Below are positions 8,707-17,739 of a stretch of DNA of 64,000 nucleotides, piece after piece (position 1 is the first letter of the stretch; each line of letters begins with the position of its first letter). Origin of the DNA: Saccharolobus shibatae B12 (GTDB lineage Archaea > Thermoproteota > Thermoprotei_A > Sulfolobales > Sulfolobaceae). The position numbers and the translations under genes are program-made. The DNA lies in contig NZ_CP077717.1 of the NCBI RefSeq assembly GCF_019175345.1, forward strand, positions 1,030,001 to 1,094,000, given 5' to 3'. Below the pieces are notes generated by a model, which saw only the letters and a program-made list of their open reading frames with translations, ran no database searches and had not been told where the DNA came from.

Positions 8707-8793
8707 GATCATTATACAATAGGTTTTATATGGTTTTAAGTTTGAAGCGGAAAAATTATTAAATTTAGATGTATAGTATAGCATAGAGAATTA

Positions 8794-9405
8794 TTGACAA
8801 CAAATATCGTCAGACTTTTGAGTATTAAAGGTGGTGTTGGTAAAAGCTCTATAGCTTATGCATTAGCGAGGACTATCTCTACTTCTGGGTATAGGGTATT
8901 GTTTTTGGATATGGATAACCTTCATACTGTTTCAAGAATATTGGGTGTTAAGGATTGTGAGTTAACATATGTAAGAGATTTTTTCGTATTTGCATGCGAT
9001 GATCTCAGTAAGATTTCGTTTGACAACTACGAATATGTGATAATTGATACCTATTCTGGGATACCTAGAGGAACGCTATCAGATATTAAGGGGGATCGTA
9101 TTTACAATATTTTCATTTCGGACTTTTCTTCGATTGATAATACGTTAAATTACATAAAGGAATGGAATGATAAGGAAGGGACTAATTTTTTAGTTGTAAA
9201 TATGGTCATAAGGGAAGATAACGAGCATGACGTTTTAGTAAGGAAGTTTTTAGATTCCTTGCCTCCCAAAAGTAACGTGAAGATAAGTAAAGTATTTCTG
9301 TTCTTCTTTGATGAAAATTATTTTGGATCCTATAAAGTTGATCTAAATCATTTAGAACTCTTAGCTAGTTATGTATTAGGCGGAATAAGCGAACTTGAGC
9401 CTTAG
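8794..9405 (+). CDS. ParA/MinD-superfamily ATPase, copy 3
   Basis: 203 residues from TTG, shorter than typical ParA (about 220-280). It has the deviant Walker A KGGVGKSS (Lys12, Lys17), the A' strand FLDMDN and the Walker-B-like VIIDTYSG near residue 90. The C-terminal third is reduced. It differs from copies 1 and 2 across most of its length. Downstream is an AT-rich gap, then the tnpB remnant, and no SegB-like DNA-binding gene follows directly. Likely the third member of an accessory ATPase group. Confidence 0.7.
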   Translation: MTTNIVRLLSIKGGVGKSSIAYALARTISTSGYRVLFLDMDNLHTVSRILGVKDCELTYVRDFFVFACDDLSKISFDNYEYVIIDTYSGIPRGTLSDIKGDRIYNIFISDFSSIDNTLNYIKEWNDKEGTNFLVVNMVIREDNEHDVLVRKFLDSLPPKSNVKISKVFLFFFDENYFGSYKVDLNHLELLASYVLGGISELEP

Positions 9406-9740
9406 AAAACTAGATTTTAAGTTTCTCTCAAAGATATGTCACAAAAAGAATAATCTAGAAAGCGTAAAAACTTAGAAGTACGAAGAACAAATGGGTTAAC
9501 AATTTTTCAAATAAAGTAGACGAATTTGAACTCATAACTAAAAGTACTTAAGATTTACAAGATTATAGCTCTCGTTATAATAAAGATTATAGTTATAGAG
9601 TTCGGGTTTGTTCTTGTTGCTGGTTTTGATTTGAATAGTGATAGGTTGAATGTTGTAGTCTTGGATAAGTTAGGTGGAGTTGTTACTACTAGCACTTATT
9701 GGTATTCTGGGCTGAATCCTTTTTTTATGTTGATAGAAAT

Positions 9741-9752
9741 CTTTTTATATTC
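9741..9752 (+). promoter_or_regulatory. TATA-like box before the candidate RNA
   Basis: CTTTTTATATTC, about 25 nt upstream of the abrupt switch from AT-rich to GC-rich folded sequence at about 9771. Confidence 0.45.
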
Positions 9753-9770
9753 GTTAATTTTAAATTTCTA

Positions 9771-9955
9771 TGATGGAGATGAGCCCTCACACCGATGTGG
9801 GCTATGCCCAAAAAGATGAGGGTGAAAATTGCGGAGATGTGAGCCCCGTGCCGTTGGGCTCAAAGGAGTCCCATGACCCGCAGTGGTTGAGGGCTAAGTC
9901 CCTACACTTAATCATGATTGAAGATAAAATGATTGAAATGAAGGTGTAGGGACAA
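9771..9955 (+). ncRNA. Candidate structured RNA inside the broken tnpB
   Basis: A GC-rich island in AT-rich DNA with five perfect helices. CCCTCA (9784-9789) pairs with TGAGGG (9817-9822) and encloses TGGGC/GCCCA (9798-9802/9806-9810). TGCGG (9830-9834) pairs with CCGCA (9878-9882) and encloses TGAGCCC/GGGCTCA (9840-9846/9856-9862). GTCCCTACAC (9898-9907) pairs with GTGTAGGGAC (9944-9953). In a hyperthermophile this is the classic mark of a functional RNA. It could be a guide-scaffold RNA of a second TnpB-type element or an independent RNA; identity unknown. The last hairpin may also overlap tnpB coding sequence. Confidence 0.55.
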
Positions 9956-10421
9956 ACGGTAACTAGGCCGGGTTATCCTAAGGGGAAGGGCGTTAAGGTT
10001 TAATGCCTTGTCACAAGCTTTAAAGTTTCTTGTCGGGGTTGACTACGTGGTTTTTGAGGATTTATTCCTTGTTAAGGGGAAGAGGTTTACGAGGAGTAGG
10101 AAGGGTAATAGGAAGGTTTCGCGTTTTGCTAAGAGGCAAATGCTTGTCCACGGTGTTATTAAGGGGTTGAAACTGGGTTTTAATGTCATCCTAGTTAGTC
10201 CTAGGGGTACTATGAGTTCTAAGGAGCATGAGGTGGTTATGAGGTTGAGGGGTTTTGATAGGCATATGGGATCAGCTTATTTAATAGCTTTAAGAGGATT
10301 GGAAGTGATTAAAAATAACTAAAAGTCACGTAAATGCGTTATAGACAAAATAATTGAAACTAAATTCTAGAGGAATGATAATACCATAGTATATGATAAA
10401 AATATAATAGAAATAATTTTA

Positions 10422-10506
10422 TGCGGGGGACGGGATTTGAACCCGCGCAGGCCTTCGCCAGCGGAGCCTCAGTCCGCCCCCTTTGCCCTGACTCGGGCAC
10501 CCCCGC
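10422..10506 (-). tRNA. tRNA-Leu (anticodon GAG)
   Basis: An 85-nt type II tRNA on the minus strand. The acceptor stem is GCGGGGG/CCCCCGC plus discriminator A. The anticodon stem GCGGA/UCCGC holds the loop CUGAGGC, so the anticodon is GAG, reading CUC. A long variable arm and a T arm GCGGGUUCAAAUCCCGU follow. No intron and no encoded CCA are visible. It borders the accessory zone, but no second copy of its 3' end was found in the window. Confidence 0.95.
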
Positions 10507-11013
10507 ACACCAATACTTTATATTAACTAGGTATAAAGTTTTACCATAGAATAAAACAGAACGACTTTATGAAAGAGATAGAGGTTCCGAACTTTTAAAA
10601 TTATAATTCAAGTACAGGACGGAGTTGAGAAGCTCTCCTTTTGGGGCAATAATTGCTTAGGTTAGTATGAAGAGATACTCTATGGATCTTGTTTCATTTG
10701 GAAACTAAATAAATATGAAGAGATTTGTTCTACATAGCTATATGGCATAAGAGAAGTTCCATAAATTAAGACTATAAACAAATTGTCATTATTGCTCATG
10801 ATATTAGTATGGATTAGATTGCGAAGGGAATGATATGGATACAATACTATTCGAACTATAGTGGCTAATTATCTGTTGACTACCGCTAAAATTCAGAATC
10901 CACGGGACGCGGATACTCACATTAGAGAAAGTTAGTGTGGTTAAGAGGTTAAAAGTTTTAGCATGGTCCCTCGCTTAGTTGTTCTTTAAACGTAAGTTGA
11001 AGGTGTAAGGTCT
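10507..11013. other. 507-bp intergenic region
   Basis: It holds the tRNA-Leu promoter (10531-10540, minus) and, on the other side, the upstream region of the MFS gene. ATGAAGAGAT occurs twice near 10667 and 10710, and a weak interrupted inverted repeat surrounds 10919-10942. No ORF, IS end or convincing RNA fold was seen. Confidence 0.4.
10531..10540 (-). promoter_or_regulatory. TATA box of tRNA-Leu
   Basis: AACTTTATAC on the minus strand, centred about 30 nt upstream of the mature 5' end (10506). It predicts a precursor with a leader of about 5 nt. Confidence 0.45.
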
Positions 11014-12003
11014 TTGCTAGGCAGTAAAGTGAAATCCTTTACGTTACCGATCATTTCATATGCTGTTCCTACATTTGTGTTAGTTTATCCATCATTCTTT
11101 GTAAGCTGGCTCAGTAATTCTATGCATTTAGCGTATTGGGAGGTGTTCGCAATAATTGCTTTACCATTTCTAGGTAGGATAATTGGCTCTTTCATGTATC
11201 AGTTGTTCAGAGGTAGTGTAGTTTCTTATTGTTTTCCATTGCTTGGCTTTTTAGTTGTTCTTCAAAACTTTTTAGGGGCTTTAATTTTTGTGAGATTTCT
11301 AGTAGGGGTAATATTTGGTCTGTTAACGAGCTATGCGGTTGAGAGTGCTGTAAGAAGTGGTAGAAATGTGTTAGTAGGTTTTACCACTGCAGGTTGGTCT
11401 ATAGGTTGGGTAATTAGCTATCTTGTGTATTCCTTACTTAAAAATTGGAATGTAATTACTATAAGTGGAATTTTAATAATGTTTTTAGCGTTGTTTGAAT
11501 TAAACAAGGAAAAGTTTAGAGAGAGAAGTGGGAGTTCTGTATCTTTTCCTAGGCTTACCTCAATACTGATTTATATATCAGCGTTAACACCAGCTTTCAT
11601 TTTGCAAGTTATGCCGAGCTTTTTGGAGGCGATAAAGCTTACCTGGTTGATTCTTCCATCCTATTTGTTATCAATTCCAACTTACGTGCTTTTACCTATG
11701 ATTAGCGGAAAAGTGGGAATTAGAAAGGTTTTGGTTATTAGTTCCATTATTGTAATCCTTAGTAGCATTATTACCTTTATTCTATTGCCCACGATGGTAA
11801 TTGTTTTTACTAGTGTAGGTCTTGGTATTTTAGGGATAACGCCGAAGTATCTCGCAATTAGAGGTGAAGATCCAAAGAGGATGGGTTTGGCTTTGAATAT
11901 TGGTTCAGTGATGGGTCTCATAGTACCAGTACTGTATGCGCTAATGCCATTTTCATCAGAGTTTTTATTATCAATTTTAATGGTTTTGATGTTATTGATA
12001 TGA
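11014..12003 (+). CDS. Major facilitator superfamily-like transporter
   Basis: 329 residues from TTG with about 10 hydrophobic helices. The early loop FLGRIIGSFMYQLF matches the MFS loop 2-3 signature region (G-R-x-x-G). A duplicate loop ISGKVGIRKVLVI in the second half fits the two-fold repeat of the family. It is shorter than a normal MFS protein (about 400), mainly at the C-terminus, where the frame ends right after a helix. Substrate cannot be deduced. A TATA-containing gap separates it from prf1. Confidence 0.7.
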   Translation: MLGSKVKSFTLPIISYAVPTFVLVYPSFFVSWLSNSMHLAYWEVFAIIALPFLGRIIGSFMYQLFRGSVVSYCFPLLGFLVVLQNFLGALIFVRFLVGVIFGLLTSYAVESAVRSGRNVLVGFTTAGWSIGWVISYLVYSLLKNWNVITISGILIMFLALFELNKEKFRERSGSSVSFPRLTSILIYISALTPAFILQVMPSFLEAIKLTWLILPSYLLSIPTYVLLPMISGKVGIRKVLVISSIIVILSSIITFILLPTMVIVFTSVGLGILGITPKYLAIRGEDPKRMGLALNIGSVMGLIVPVLYALMPFSSEFLLSILMVLMLLI

Positions 12004-12057
12004 AGCAAGATCGGCAGATTTTTAAGGGATTGCATGTTAAAGTGATAATGATTAGGG

Positions 12058-13168
12058 ATGAGTCTTTGACGAATATGCTTTAAATAAGCAAGAATTAAAG
12101 GCACTAATTAAGGAATTGAAGAAATGGAAGGCACCAGCTACTGTTCTTCTGTCTTTGTATATACCACCCGGTAGACCAATTCCCGATGTGGTTAATCTAC
12201 TTAGGCAAGAGTACTCCATAGCTCAGAATATAAAGCTCAAGAGGACTAGAGATGCCGTACTTTCCGCGATAGGTGCGGCAATAGATAGGCTGAACAAGAT
12301 ACCGAAGATAGATGGTAATGGTTTGGTATTGTTTTGCGGTGAAAATTTCGATACTGAGGATTTCAAATGTTTTATGTTTTCTCCTCCTGATAAAGTTCCA
12401 TTATTCTTCTATAGAACTGACAAGGAGTTTCATGTGGAATTTTTGGAGGATATGGTGGAGGATACTGTAGTATATGGTCTTATAATTGTGGAGAGGGATG
12501 AGGCCACTATAGGTTTACTTAAGGGAACTAGAATAGAAATTTTAGAGGAAATTGAAGGTTTTGTACCAGGGAAGCACATGATGGGAGGACAGTCTCAGAG
12601 GAGAATTGACAGAATAATAGACGAGATGTATCATAATTTCTTAAAAGAGGTTGGTGAGAAAGTCAATGCGTATTTTATGCCTTTTATTCAGACTGGCAAG
12701 ATGAAAGGTATACTATTAGGTGGTCCAGGATATGCTAAAGAGGATTTCTATAAGGAAGATTATGTTGACTATAGGATAAAGAATCTAATTTTACAACCTT
12801 TAATTGACGTTTCTGATCAAGGTGAGGTTGGATTAAGGGAAATGATAATGAGGGCTGAGGATTTATTAAAGAATCAACAATATGTTGAGGTGGAGAAATT
12901 ACTAGAGGAATTAAAATATCATTTGGCTAAGGATGATGGATTAATAATATATGGAAAGGAGCAAATTAAAAAAGCTATGGAAATGGGAGCAGTAGAGGCT
13001 ATAGTAATTCATGAGGACTCTAGTGATAAAGAGTTAGAGAAATTAGCTCAAGATGCGGAAAATTATGGCGTTAAGGTTTTTGTGGTTGGTGATGAAGTAC
13101 CAGAGGCTGAATGGGTTAAAAAAACGTTTAATGGTGTAGTGGGTAAGTTAAGGTATAGGCTATATTAA
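12058..13168 (+). CDS. prf1: Peptide chain release factor aRF1 (N-terminus unclear)
   Basis: Archaeal class I release factor, which reads stop codons in the A site and triggers peptidyl-tRNA hydrolysis. Numbered from the TTG at 12116 (350 residues), the N domain carries N38-I-K-L, a variant of the NIKS motif, and FCGENF (73-78), equivalent to YxCxxxF. The M domain has GGQ (157-159). The frame stays open upstream of the TTG (ELKALIKE follows naturally) back to a TGA at 12059. Dropping one T from the CTTTG at 12064-12068 joins it to an ATG at 12058 and gives 369 residues. A TATA-like box inside this stretch (about 12079-12086) supports the shorter TTG (or an ATT) start instead. Start unresolved. 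Confidence 0.9.
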
Positions 13169-13801
13169 TTAGATTATTTTTCTTCTTTTCATTTCCATTA
13201 GTATTTTATCTAATGAGATCGGTGGGTCTTTTATTCCATAATTTTCAACAAAATTCTTTTTAAGCTCATTTAAGTCTATATCCTTTATTTTCCTTTCTAC
13301 CAGAATTTTGTTCACTAAGTTAATTTCGTCCTCCCAGTAATTCCAAGGATACATAAACCAAGCCCAGTTTACAATCTCTTCTGCGTAGTAATCTGGCATT
13401 ATTTTCGCAGCTGGTTTTATATATTGTAAAGTCGCTGTTTTAACTTCTTTTGGTCCAAAATTTTCCATTACATATTTCCGTGCTAATTCTATACTATCTC
13501 CAGTATCTGTTATATCATCTACTATAATTACGTTCTTATCTGATAGGTCAACCTTAAATGGATATTTCACCTTAGCCTCTGGAGTATGAGATGCTGTCAC
13601 TATCCAATGCTCTATCTTTATTGATAATATATCAAAAACACCCAAGACGTCAGCCACTAATCTAGCTGGAACTAAACCTCCTCTTGCTATCGCAATTATC
13701 ACATCCACATCATACTTATCATCTTTAATTTTCTCGGCCAATTTAGTAGAAAGACTTACTATTTCATCCCATGTGACCACTTTCACTGGTATTTTGGGCA
13801 A
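13169..13801 (-). CDS. Purine phosphoribosyltransferase, probably adenine-specific (APRT-type)
   Basis: 210 residues with the PRPP-binding signature [13 protein letters not shown] and the type I PRTase fold ([14 protein letters not shown]). In S. solfataricus the corresponding protein is, to my recollection, an adenine PRTase that evolved from 6-oxopurine enzymes. The location supports this: it is divergent from methylthioadenosine phosphorylase with an 83-bp shared promoter region, so the adenine released by that enzyme would be recaptured as AMP. It is paralogous to the PRTase near 47.5 kb but longer at the C-terminus. Confidence 0.85.
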   Translation of the reverse strand: MPKIPVKVVTWDEIVSLSTKLAEKIKDDKYDVDVIIAIARGGLVPARLVADVLGVFDILSIKIEHWIVTASHTPEAKVKYPFKVDLSDKNVIIVDDITDTGDSIELARKYVMENFGPKEVKTATLQYIKPAAKIMPDYYAEEIVNWAWFMYPWNYWEDEINLVNKILVERKIKDIDLNELKKNFVENYGIKDPPISLDKILMEMKRRKII

Positions 13802-13884
13802 AATTAACTCCCTAAAAAATCTCTGTTAAAACTTTATCAATTTTTTGGTTTATACTTTATAAGGTACGTTAATGTATTTCACTT

Positions 13885-14697
13885 ATGATTGAGCAAAATG
13901 AAAAAGCCTCGATAGGAATTATTGGTGGTTCTGGGTTATATGATCCGGGTATTTTTTCGGAGAGTAAGGAAGTAAAAATATATACACCATATGGAGAACC
14001 TAGCGATTTAATAACGATAGGTAAAATCGGAAATAAGACTGTAGCGTTCTTGCCTAGACACGGAAGGAGACATAGAATTCCTCCTCACAAAATAAACTAT
14101 AGGGCTAATATTTGGGCATTAAAAGAACTTGGAGTTAGATGGGTGATTTCAGTTTCTGCAGTAGGTAGCTTAAGAATGGACTATAAACCCGGTGATTTTG
14201 TTATACCAGATCAATTTATAGATATGACAAAGAAAAGAGATTACACCTTCTTCGATGGCCCCGTAGTAGTTCACGTCTCAATGGCTGATCCATTTTGTAA
14301 TAGCTTAAGGAAATTGGCATTAGAGATCGCTAAGGAACTAAATATTAGGACGCATGAAAGTGGTACCTACATATGTATTGAAGGTCCTAGGTTTTCTACA
14401 AGGGCTGAGAGTAGGACGTGGAGAGAAGTTTACAAGGCTGATATAATCGGTATGACGTTAGTACCAGAGGTTAATCTAGCTTGTGAAGCACAAATGTGTT
14501 ATGCTACTATTGCCATGGTGACTGACTACGATGTTTTCGCTGAGATTCCAGTTACAGCAGAGGAGGTCACTAGAGTTATGGCAGAGAATACGGAAAAGGC
14601 TAAGAAACTTTTATATGCGTTAATTCAAAGGTTACCAGAAAAACCAGAAGAGGGGTCGTGTTCCTGTTGCAACAGTCTGAAGACAGCACTAGTATAA
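13885..14697 (+). CDS. mtnP: 5'-methylthioadenosine phosphorylase
   Basis: 270 residues, a PNP/MTAP family enzyme that splits methylthioadenosine into adenine and methylthioribose-1-phosphate, recycling polyamine-synthesis waste. It shows the N-terminal phosphate loop [10 protein letters not shown], the conserved [18 protein letters not shown] region and the substrate loop GMTLVPE. The C-terminal CSCC puts cysteines at 259, 261 and 262, the CxC disulfide motif described for the S. solfataricus hexamer and linked to its extreme stability. It overlaps the next gene by 40 nt. Confidence 0.95.
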   Translation: MIEQNEKASIGIIGGSGLYDPGIFSESKEVKIYTPYGEPSDLITIGKIGNKTVAFLPRHGRRHRIPPHKINYRANIWALKELGVRWVISVSAVGSLRMDYKPGDFVIPDQFIDMTKKRDYTFFDGPVVVHVSMADPFCNSLRKLALEIAKELNIRTHESGTYICIEGPRFSTRAESRTWREVYKADIIGMTLVPEVNLACEAQMCYATIAMVTDYDVFAEIPVTAEEVTRVMAENTEKAKKLLYALIQRLPEKPEEGSCSCCNSLKTALV

Positions 14698-15446
14698 GGA
14701 AATTGGTGAAGTTTTTAAATATTAATTTTCCGCAAATAGATTTAATAGTATATGGTCGTGGTCTTGAACTCCCTGCATTTACTCTTGCAAGAGCTCTTTC
14801 TTCCTTGAAGAATAAAATAATCAACACATTAAATATTTACGATTTTCTGTTTATTTACAATCCTTATGTTGAAGTTTCAAACGTTGTAGCGTTTACTGGG
14901 GATGAAAATGATTTGCGGGAACTTTTGGATGGTATAGAGAGTTTAAGAGTAAGAGGAAGCATCTACCATTGTGGTGTTACAGATATTAAACCTAGATATA
15001 ATTTTATTTCAATTAATAGTTTAGATAAAACTTTCTGTGAGATTAATCTATCCCTATCCATTTTGAGAGTATTAAGTAATAATAAAAGTACAGTAAGAGA
15101 AAAAAGAATTTTAGATCAATTAAACGACCTTTCGGATTTAGATGATTACGTGAAGAATTATGCCAAAGCTTTCAACCCAGATTTGCCTATTCTCTTATCT
15201 CCGGTGATGCTTCCAGCTAAGTCTTTCTTAGAGAGTCTTGGGATAAATGTTTCAAGTTATTTTGATACTAAAATATTAGATGGTGCACAGATAGTTTATA
15301 CTGGTGTCGATATGTATATTATTAGAAGGATGATTTTTTCCTTAAAATCAAAGGGGAAAAAGGTTACTGATGTTCTTATAGATGTAGACCCACTATTAGC
15401 ACCCATATATTTAAGTATGATTATGTTTTACTTAAAAAAGAAATAA
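14658..15446 (+). CDS. Hypothetical protein, possible distant SIS-type fold
   Basis: About 262 residues from a GTG at 14658, which would overlap mtnP by 40 nt; a start a few codons later is possible. The segment [20 protein letters not shown] resembles a nucleotide or sugar-phosphate-binding beta-alpha unit, and [18 protein letters not shown] looks like a second one. A sugar isomerase (SIS) relative is conceivable but not shown. It lies between mtnP and hexaprenyl diphosphate synthase on the same strand, 15 bp from the latter, in one operon. Confidence 0.55.
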   Translation: MFLLQQSEDSTSIRKLVKFLNINFPQIDLIVYGRGLELPAFTLARALSSLKNKIINTLNIYDFLFIYNPYVEVSNVVAFTGDENDLRELLDGIESLRVRGSIYHCGVTDIKPRYNFISINSLDKTFCEINLSLSILRVLSNNKSTVREKRILDQLNDLSDLDDYVKNYAKAFNPDLPILLSPVMLPAKSFLESLGINVSSYFDTKILDGAQIVYTGVDMYIIRRMIFSLKSKGKKVTDVLIDVDPLLAPIYLSMIMFYLKKK

Positions 15447-15461
15447 AGGAGGTTCTGCTGA

Positions 15462-16307
15462 TTGAGCATCATAGAGTTTTGGCTAGAAGCTAAGACTACT
15501 ATAGACAAATTAATCGAACAATTTCTAAATTCAAATAGGGATTGGGATCTAGTTGATATAAGTAGCTATATTCTTAAAGATGGTAAGCGCTTTAGGGGAA
15601 CTTTAAACATGTTCTTTACTGTTGCTTTAGGTGGAGATATTAAGGACTCTTACGGTGGTGCTTTGGCTATTGAAATTTTACATTCTGCTTCTTTAGCTTT
15701 GGACGATATAGTTGACCTTGACGCGACTAGGAGAGGTGATAAAGCTGCGTGGGTTGTATATGGAAATAGGAAAGTAATATTTATAACCAACTATCTTATT
15801 CCCACTGCTCTCAGGATAATTCAGACTTCTTATGGTGACGATGCGTTAAATACGAGCATTGAGTTGTGGAAAGACACTTCAGTTGGCGCTTTAAGGGATA
15901 TGTATGATAATAGTGATTACATACGAACAATTGAGTTAAAAACTGGTAGTTTATTTAAGCTTTCCACAGTGTTATCTGCATATGCTTCTAAGCACTATAA
16001 TACGAAACAACAGATGTTGGATGTTGGCAAGTATTTAGGAATAATCTATCAAGTAATAGACGACTTTGTTGACTATAAAACTAAGAAATTAGAGGAGATA
16101 GATGGTAGTGCCAAGCAATTATTCAAGTATTACCGAGAGGGAAAGTTGGAAGAGTATGTTAGGTCAGTATATTTAGAATATAAGCAAAAATATGATGAGC
16201 TAATAAGTAACATTCCCTTCCAATCTAAATATATTAGTGAAATACGATCCCTTCCAGAGTTCTTAGCTAATGGTCTTCTAAAGGAGGCTAACATAGATAA
16301 GATTTAA
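15462..16307 (+). CDS. Hexaprenyl diphosphate synthase (trans-isoprenyl transferase)
   Basis: 281 residues from TTG with GGAGG 10 nt upstream. First Asp-rich motif DDIVD at 81-85; second DDFVD at 200-204; substrate-binding GKRFRG at 51-56. Ser77 and Trp136 fall exactly at the positions studied in the crystallised S. solfataricus hexaprenyl pyrophosphate synthase. The assignment therefore goes beyond the family level: it condenses isopentenyl diphosphate to a C30 chain, plausibly the tail of caldariellaquinone-type quinones. Only DDxxD is present rather than the bacterial DDxxxxD. Confidence 0.9.
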   Translation: MSIIEFWLEAKTTIDKLIEQFLNSNRDWDLVDISSYILKDGKRFRGTLNMFFTVALGGDIKDSYGGALAIEILHSASLALDDIVDLDATRRGDKAAWVVYGNRKVIFITNYLIPTALRIIQTSYGDDALNTSIELWKDTSVGALRDMYDNSDYIRTIELKTGSLFKLSTVLSAYASKHYNTKQQMLDVGKYLGIIYQVIDDFVDYKTKKLEEIDGSAKQLFKYYREGKLEEYVRSVYLEYKQKYDELISNIPFQSKYISEIRSLPEFLANGLLKEANIDKI

Positions 16308-16342
16308 GAAATTTAAATTCAAGGTCTTTTTGGTGAATTATT

Positions 16343-17230
16343 ATTAGACTTGCAGTAATCCATGAATCTGAGAAAGTAACAAAGGCTTCTAAGCAACTTT
16401 TATTGGAGATAAAAAACAGGAATCATAGTGCCTATTATATTAGAATTTCTAAATTGAATGCAGAAATAACAGAAAAGGGTATAGAATTCACATATAGTGG
16501 AAAGAAAGTTGACATAGATGGTGGGCTAATAAGGAATTTAGGCTTCATCTCTACCACTGAACAGTTCATAAAAAGATTCGACGTATTGAGGGAGCTAGAA
16601 AGAAGTGGAGTAGTATTAATGAATAGGCCAGATTCTATGTTGTTGGCCAGGGATAAATTTGCAAGTTTAATGCGAATGAGAAGAGCGGGTATTCCAGTAC
16701 CAAACACTGCCTTAGTCGAAGATCCCTTTGAAGTTATGCGATTAGTAGAAAGGTGGGGTGAAGTTGTAATAAAACCTGTAGTGGGAAGTCTTGGTTTAGG
16801 ATCTGTTAAAGTTTCAGATCCGGATATAGCATTTAGAGTAGCAAAGGCCATTTTATCAGTAAACCAACCAGTTTACGTTCAAAAATATGTGAAGAAACCA
16901 GATAGGGATATTAGAGTAATTGTAATTGGTGATAGAGTTTTAGGGAGTATATATAGGATATCAAAAAGCGGATGGAAGACTAATATAGCTCAAGGTGCTA
17001 CAGCACAAGTTTTAATTCCTGATGCTGAATTGGAGGAGATAAGTTTAAAGAGTGTTAGAGTGCTTGGTCTGGATTATGCTGGGATAGATATTATAGAAGA
17101 CGTAGAGAACGGTGGTTACAAGATAATTGAAGTCAATGCAGCGCCTTTATGGGATGGATTTGAGGCAGCTACAAATATTAATCCAGCTAAATATATTGCC
17201 GCGCATTTAATAGAAAAGATTAGGAGATGA
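16343..17230 (+). CDS. RimK/LysX-like ATP-grasp ligase, possible AUU start
   Basis: An ATP-grasp carboxylate-amine ligase of the RimK group. [19 protein letters not shown] starts the ATP-grasp domain, [15 protein letters not shown] is the P-loop-like lid and [14 protein letters not shown] holds the metal-binding Glu/Asn. From the first ordinary start (TTG 16403) it has 275 residues but lacks the first strand. The frame continues upstream as [17 protein letters not shown], the typical RimK N-terminus, beginning at an ATT (16343) about 28 nt after a TATA-like AAATTTAAATTC (16309-16320). That gives 295 residues. Likely adds an amino acid to a cofactor or protein C-terminus; substrate unknown. 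Confidence 0.8.
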   Translation: MRLAVIHESEKVTKASKQLLLEIKNRNHSAYYIRISKLNAEITEKGIEFTYSGKKVDIDGGLIRNLGFISTTEQFIKRFDVLRELERSGVVLMNRPDSMLLARDKFASLMRMRRAGIPVPNTALVEDPFEVMRLVERWGEVVIKPVVGSLGLGSVKVSDPDIAFRVAKAILSVNQPVYVQKYVKKPDRDIRVIVIGDRVLGSIYRISKSGWKTNIAQGATAQVLIPDAELEEISLKSVRVLGLDYAGIDIIEDVENGGYKIIEVNAAPLWDGFEAATNINPAKYIAAHLIEKIRR

Positions 17231-17280
17231 GGAATAGAAAACCGTCTGAGATGTGATGAGGAGCTCTCGCTCCTGATTCA
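17222..17280 (+). ncRNA. Box C/D guide sRNA
   Basis: Motifs in canonical order and spacing: C-like GAGATGA (17224-17230), a 15-nt guide (17231-17245), D' CTGA (17246-17249), spacer GAT, C' GTGATGA (17253-17259), a 13-nt guide (17260-17272) and D CTGA (17273-17276). It fills the gap between two convergent genes, and its C box contains the ligase stop codon. The second guide can self-pair (GGAGC/GCTCC), which is unusual. Targets for 2'-O-methylation not identified. Confidence 0.7.
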
Positions 17281-17739
17281 AAGATCAAGCTCTTTCTTAT
17301 CCTTTATTGATCTAAGTACAAGCATCGTATAAGTTGATGTAACTCCATCCATATTTCCTATCTTATCTAATACTTTTGCCAAATCTTCTCTAGTTGGTAC
17401 TCTCACTTTCAACACTGCATAGTATTCTCCAGTTACATCATAAATTTCATAAATCTCTTTCATTTCCACTAATTGTTTTAGTATGTTATCATATTTCTTG
17501 GGATCCGCTTTTATTAATATAAAAGCTACAACGCTGAGTCCAATCTTATCGAAATCTATTTCAGTATAAAAACCCCTAATTACACCATTTTCTTTTAACC
17601 TCTTTATTCTAACATATATTGTAGCCTCACTCAAATTGAGCATCTTAGCTAGTCTAGAGAAAGGTATTCGTGAATCTTGTTGTAGTATATTAAGTATCTT
17701 TTTATCAATATCGTCAAGATAATAAAATGAGGAATTCAA
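17278..17739 (-). CDS. Lrp/AsnC family transcription regulator
   Basis: 153 residues. An N-terminal winged HTH ([43 protein letters not shown], residues ~10-55) is followed by the RAM/ASNC effector domain ([11 protein letters not shown], then [11 protein letters not shown]), the complete two-domain form. It overlaps the upstream flavoprotein gene by 4 nt, so the two are co-transcribed and the regulator may control that operon. Effector unknown. Confidence 0.9.
   Translation of the reverse strand: MNSSFYYLDDIDKKILNILQQDSRIPFSRLAKMLNLSEATIYVRIKRLKENGVIRGFYTEIDFDKIGLSVVAFILIKADPKKYDNILKQLVEMKEIYEIYDVTGEYYAVLKVRVPTREDLAKVLDKIGNMDGVTSTYTMLVLRSIKDKKELDL

Larger units (their letters stand above)
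9600..10322 (+). pseudogene. Broken TnpB (IS200/IS605 OrfB-type) gene
   Basis: Two protein pieces belong to one TnpB family. A left piece (about 9600-9720) carries the RuvC-I segment AGFDLNSDRLNVVVLD. A right piece (about 9960-10322) carries RTPGYP-like coding sequence in one frame, then RuvC-II (VDYVVFEDL) and RuvC-III (GFDRHMGSAYLIALRG) in another. The N-terminal RNA-binding domain and the zinc finger are missing and the middle is frame-broken, so the nuclease is dead. A GC-rich folded segment at 9771-9955 lies between the pieces. The segment after RuvC-I seems to be represented twice, suggesting a chimera of two related elements. Confidence 0.7.

Noticed and set aside
9631-10322. Two separate small plus-strand ORFs read as independent genes
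   Set aside because: They carry successive RuvC motifs of one TnpB and are better treated as one broken gene.
10422-10506. tRNA-Leu as attachment site of an integrated plasmid
   Set aside because: No second copy of the tRNA 3' end and no integrase gene in the window, so integration is not supported.
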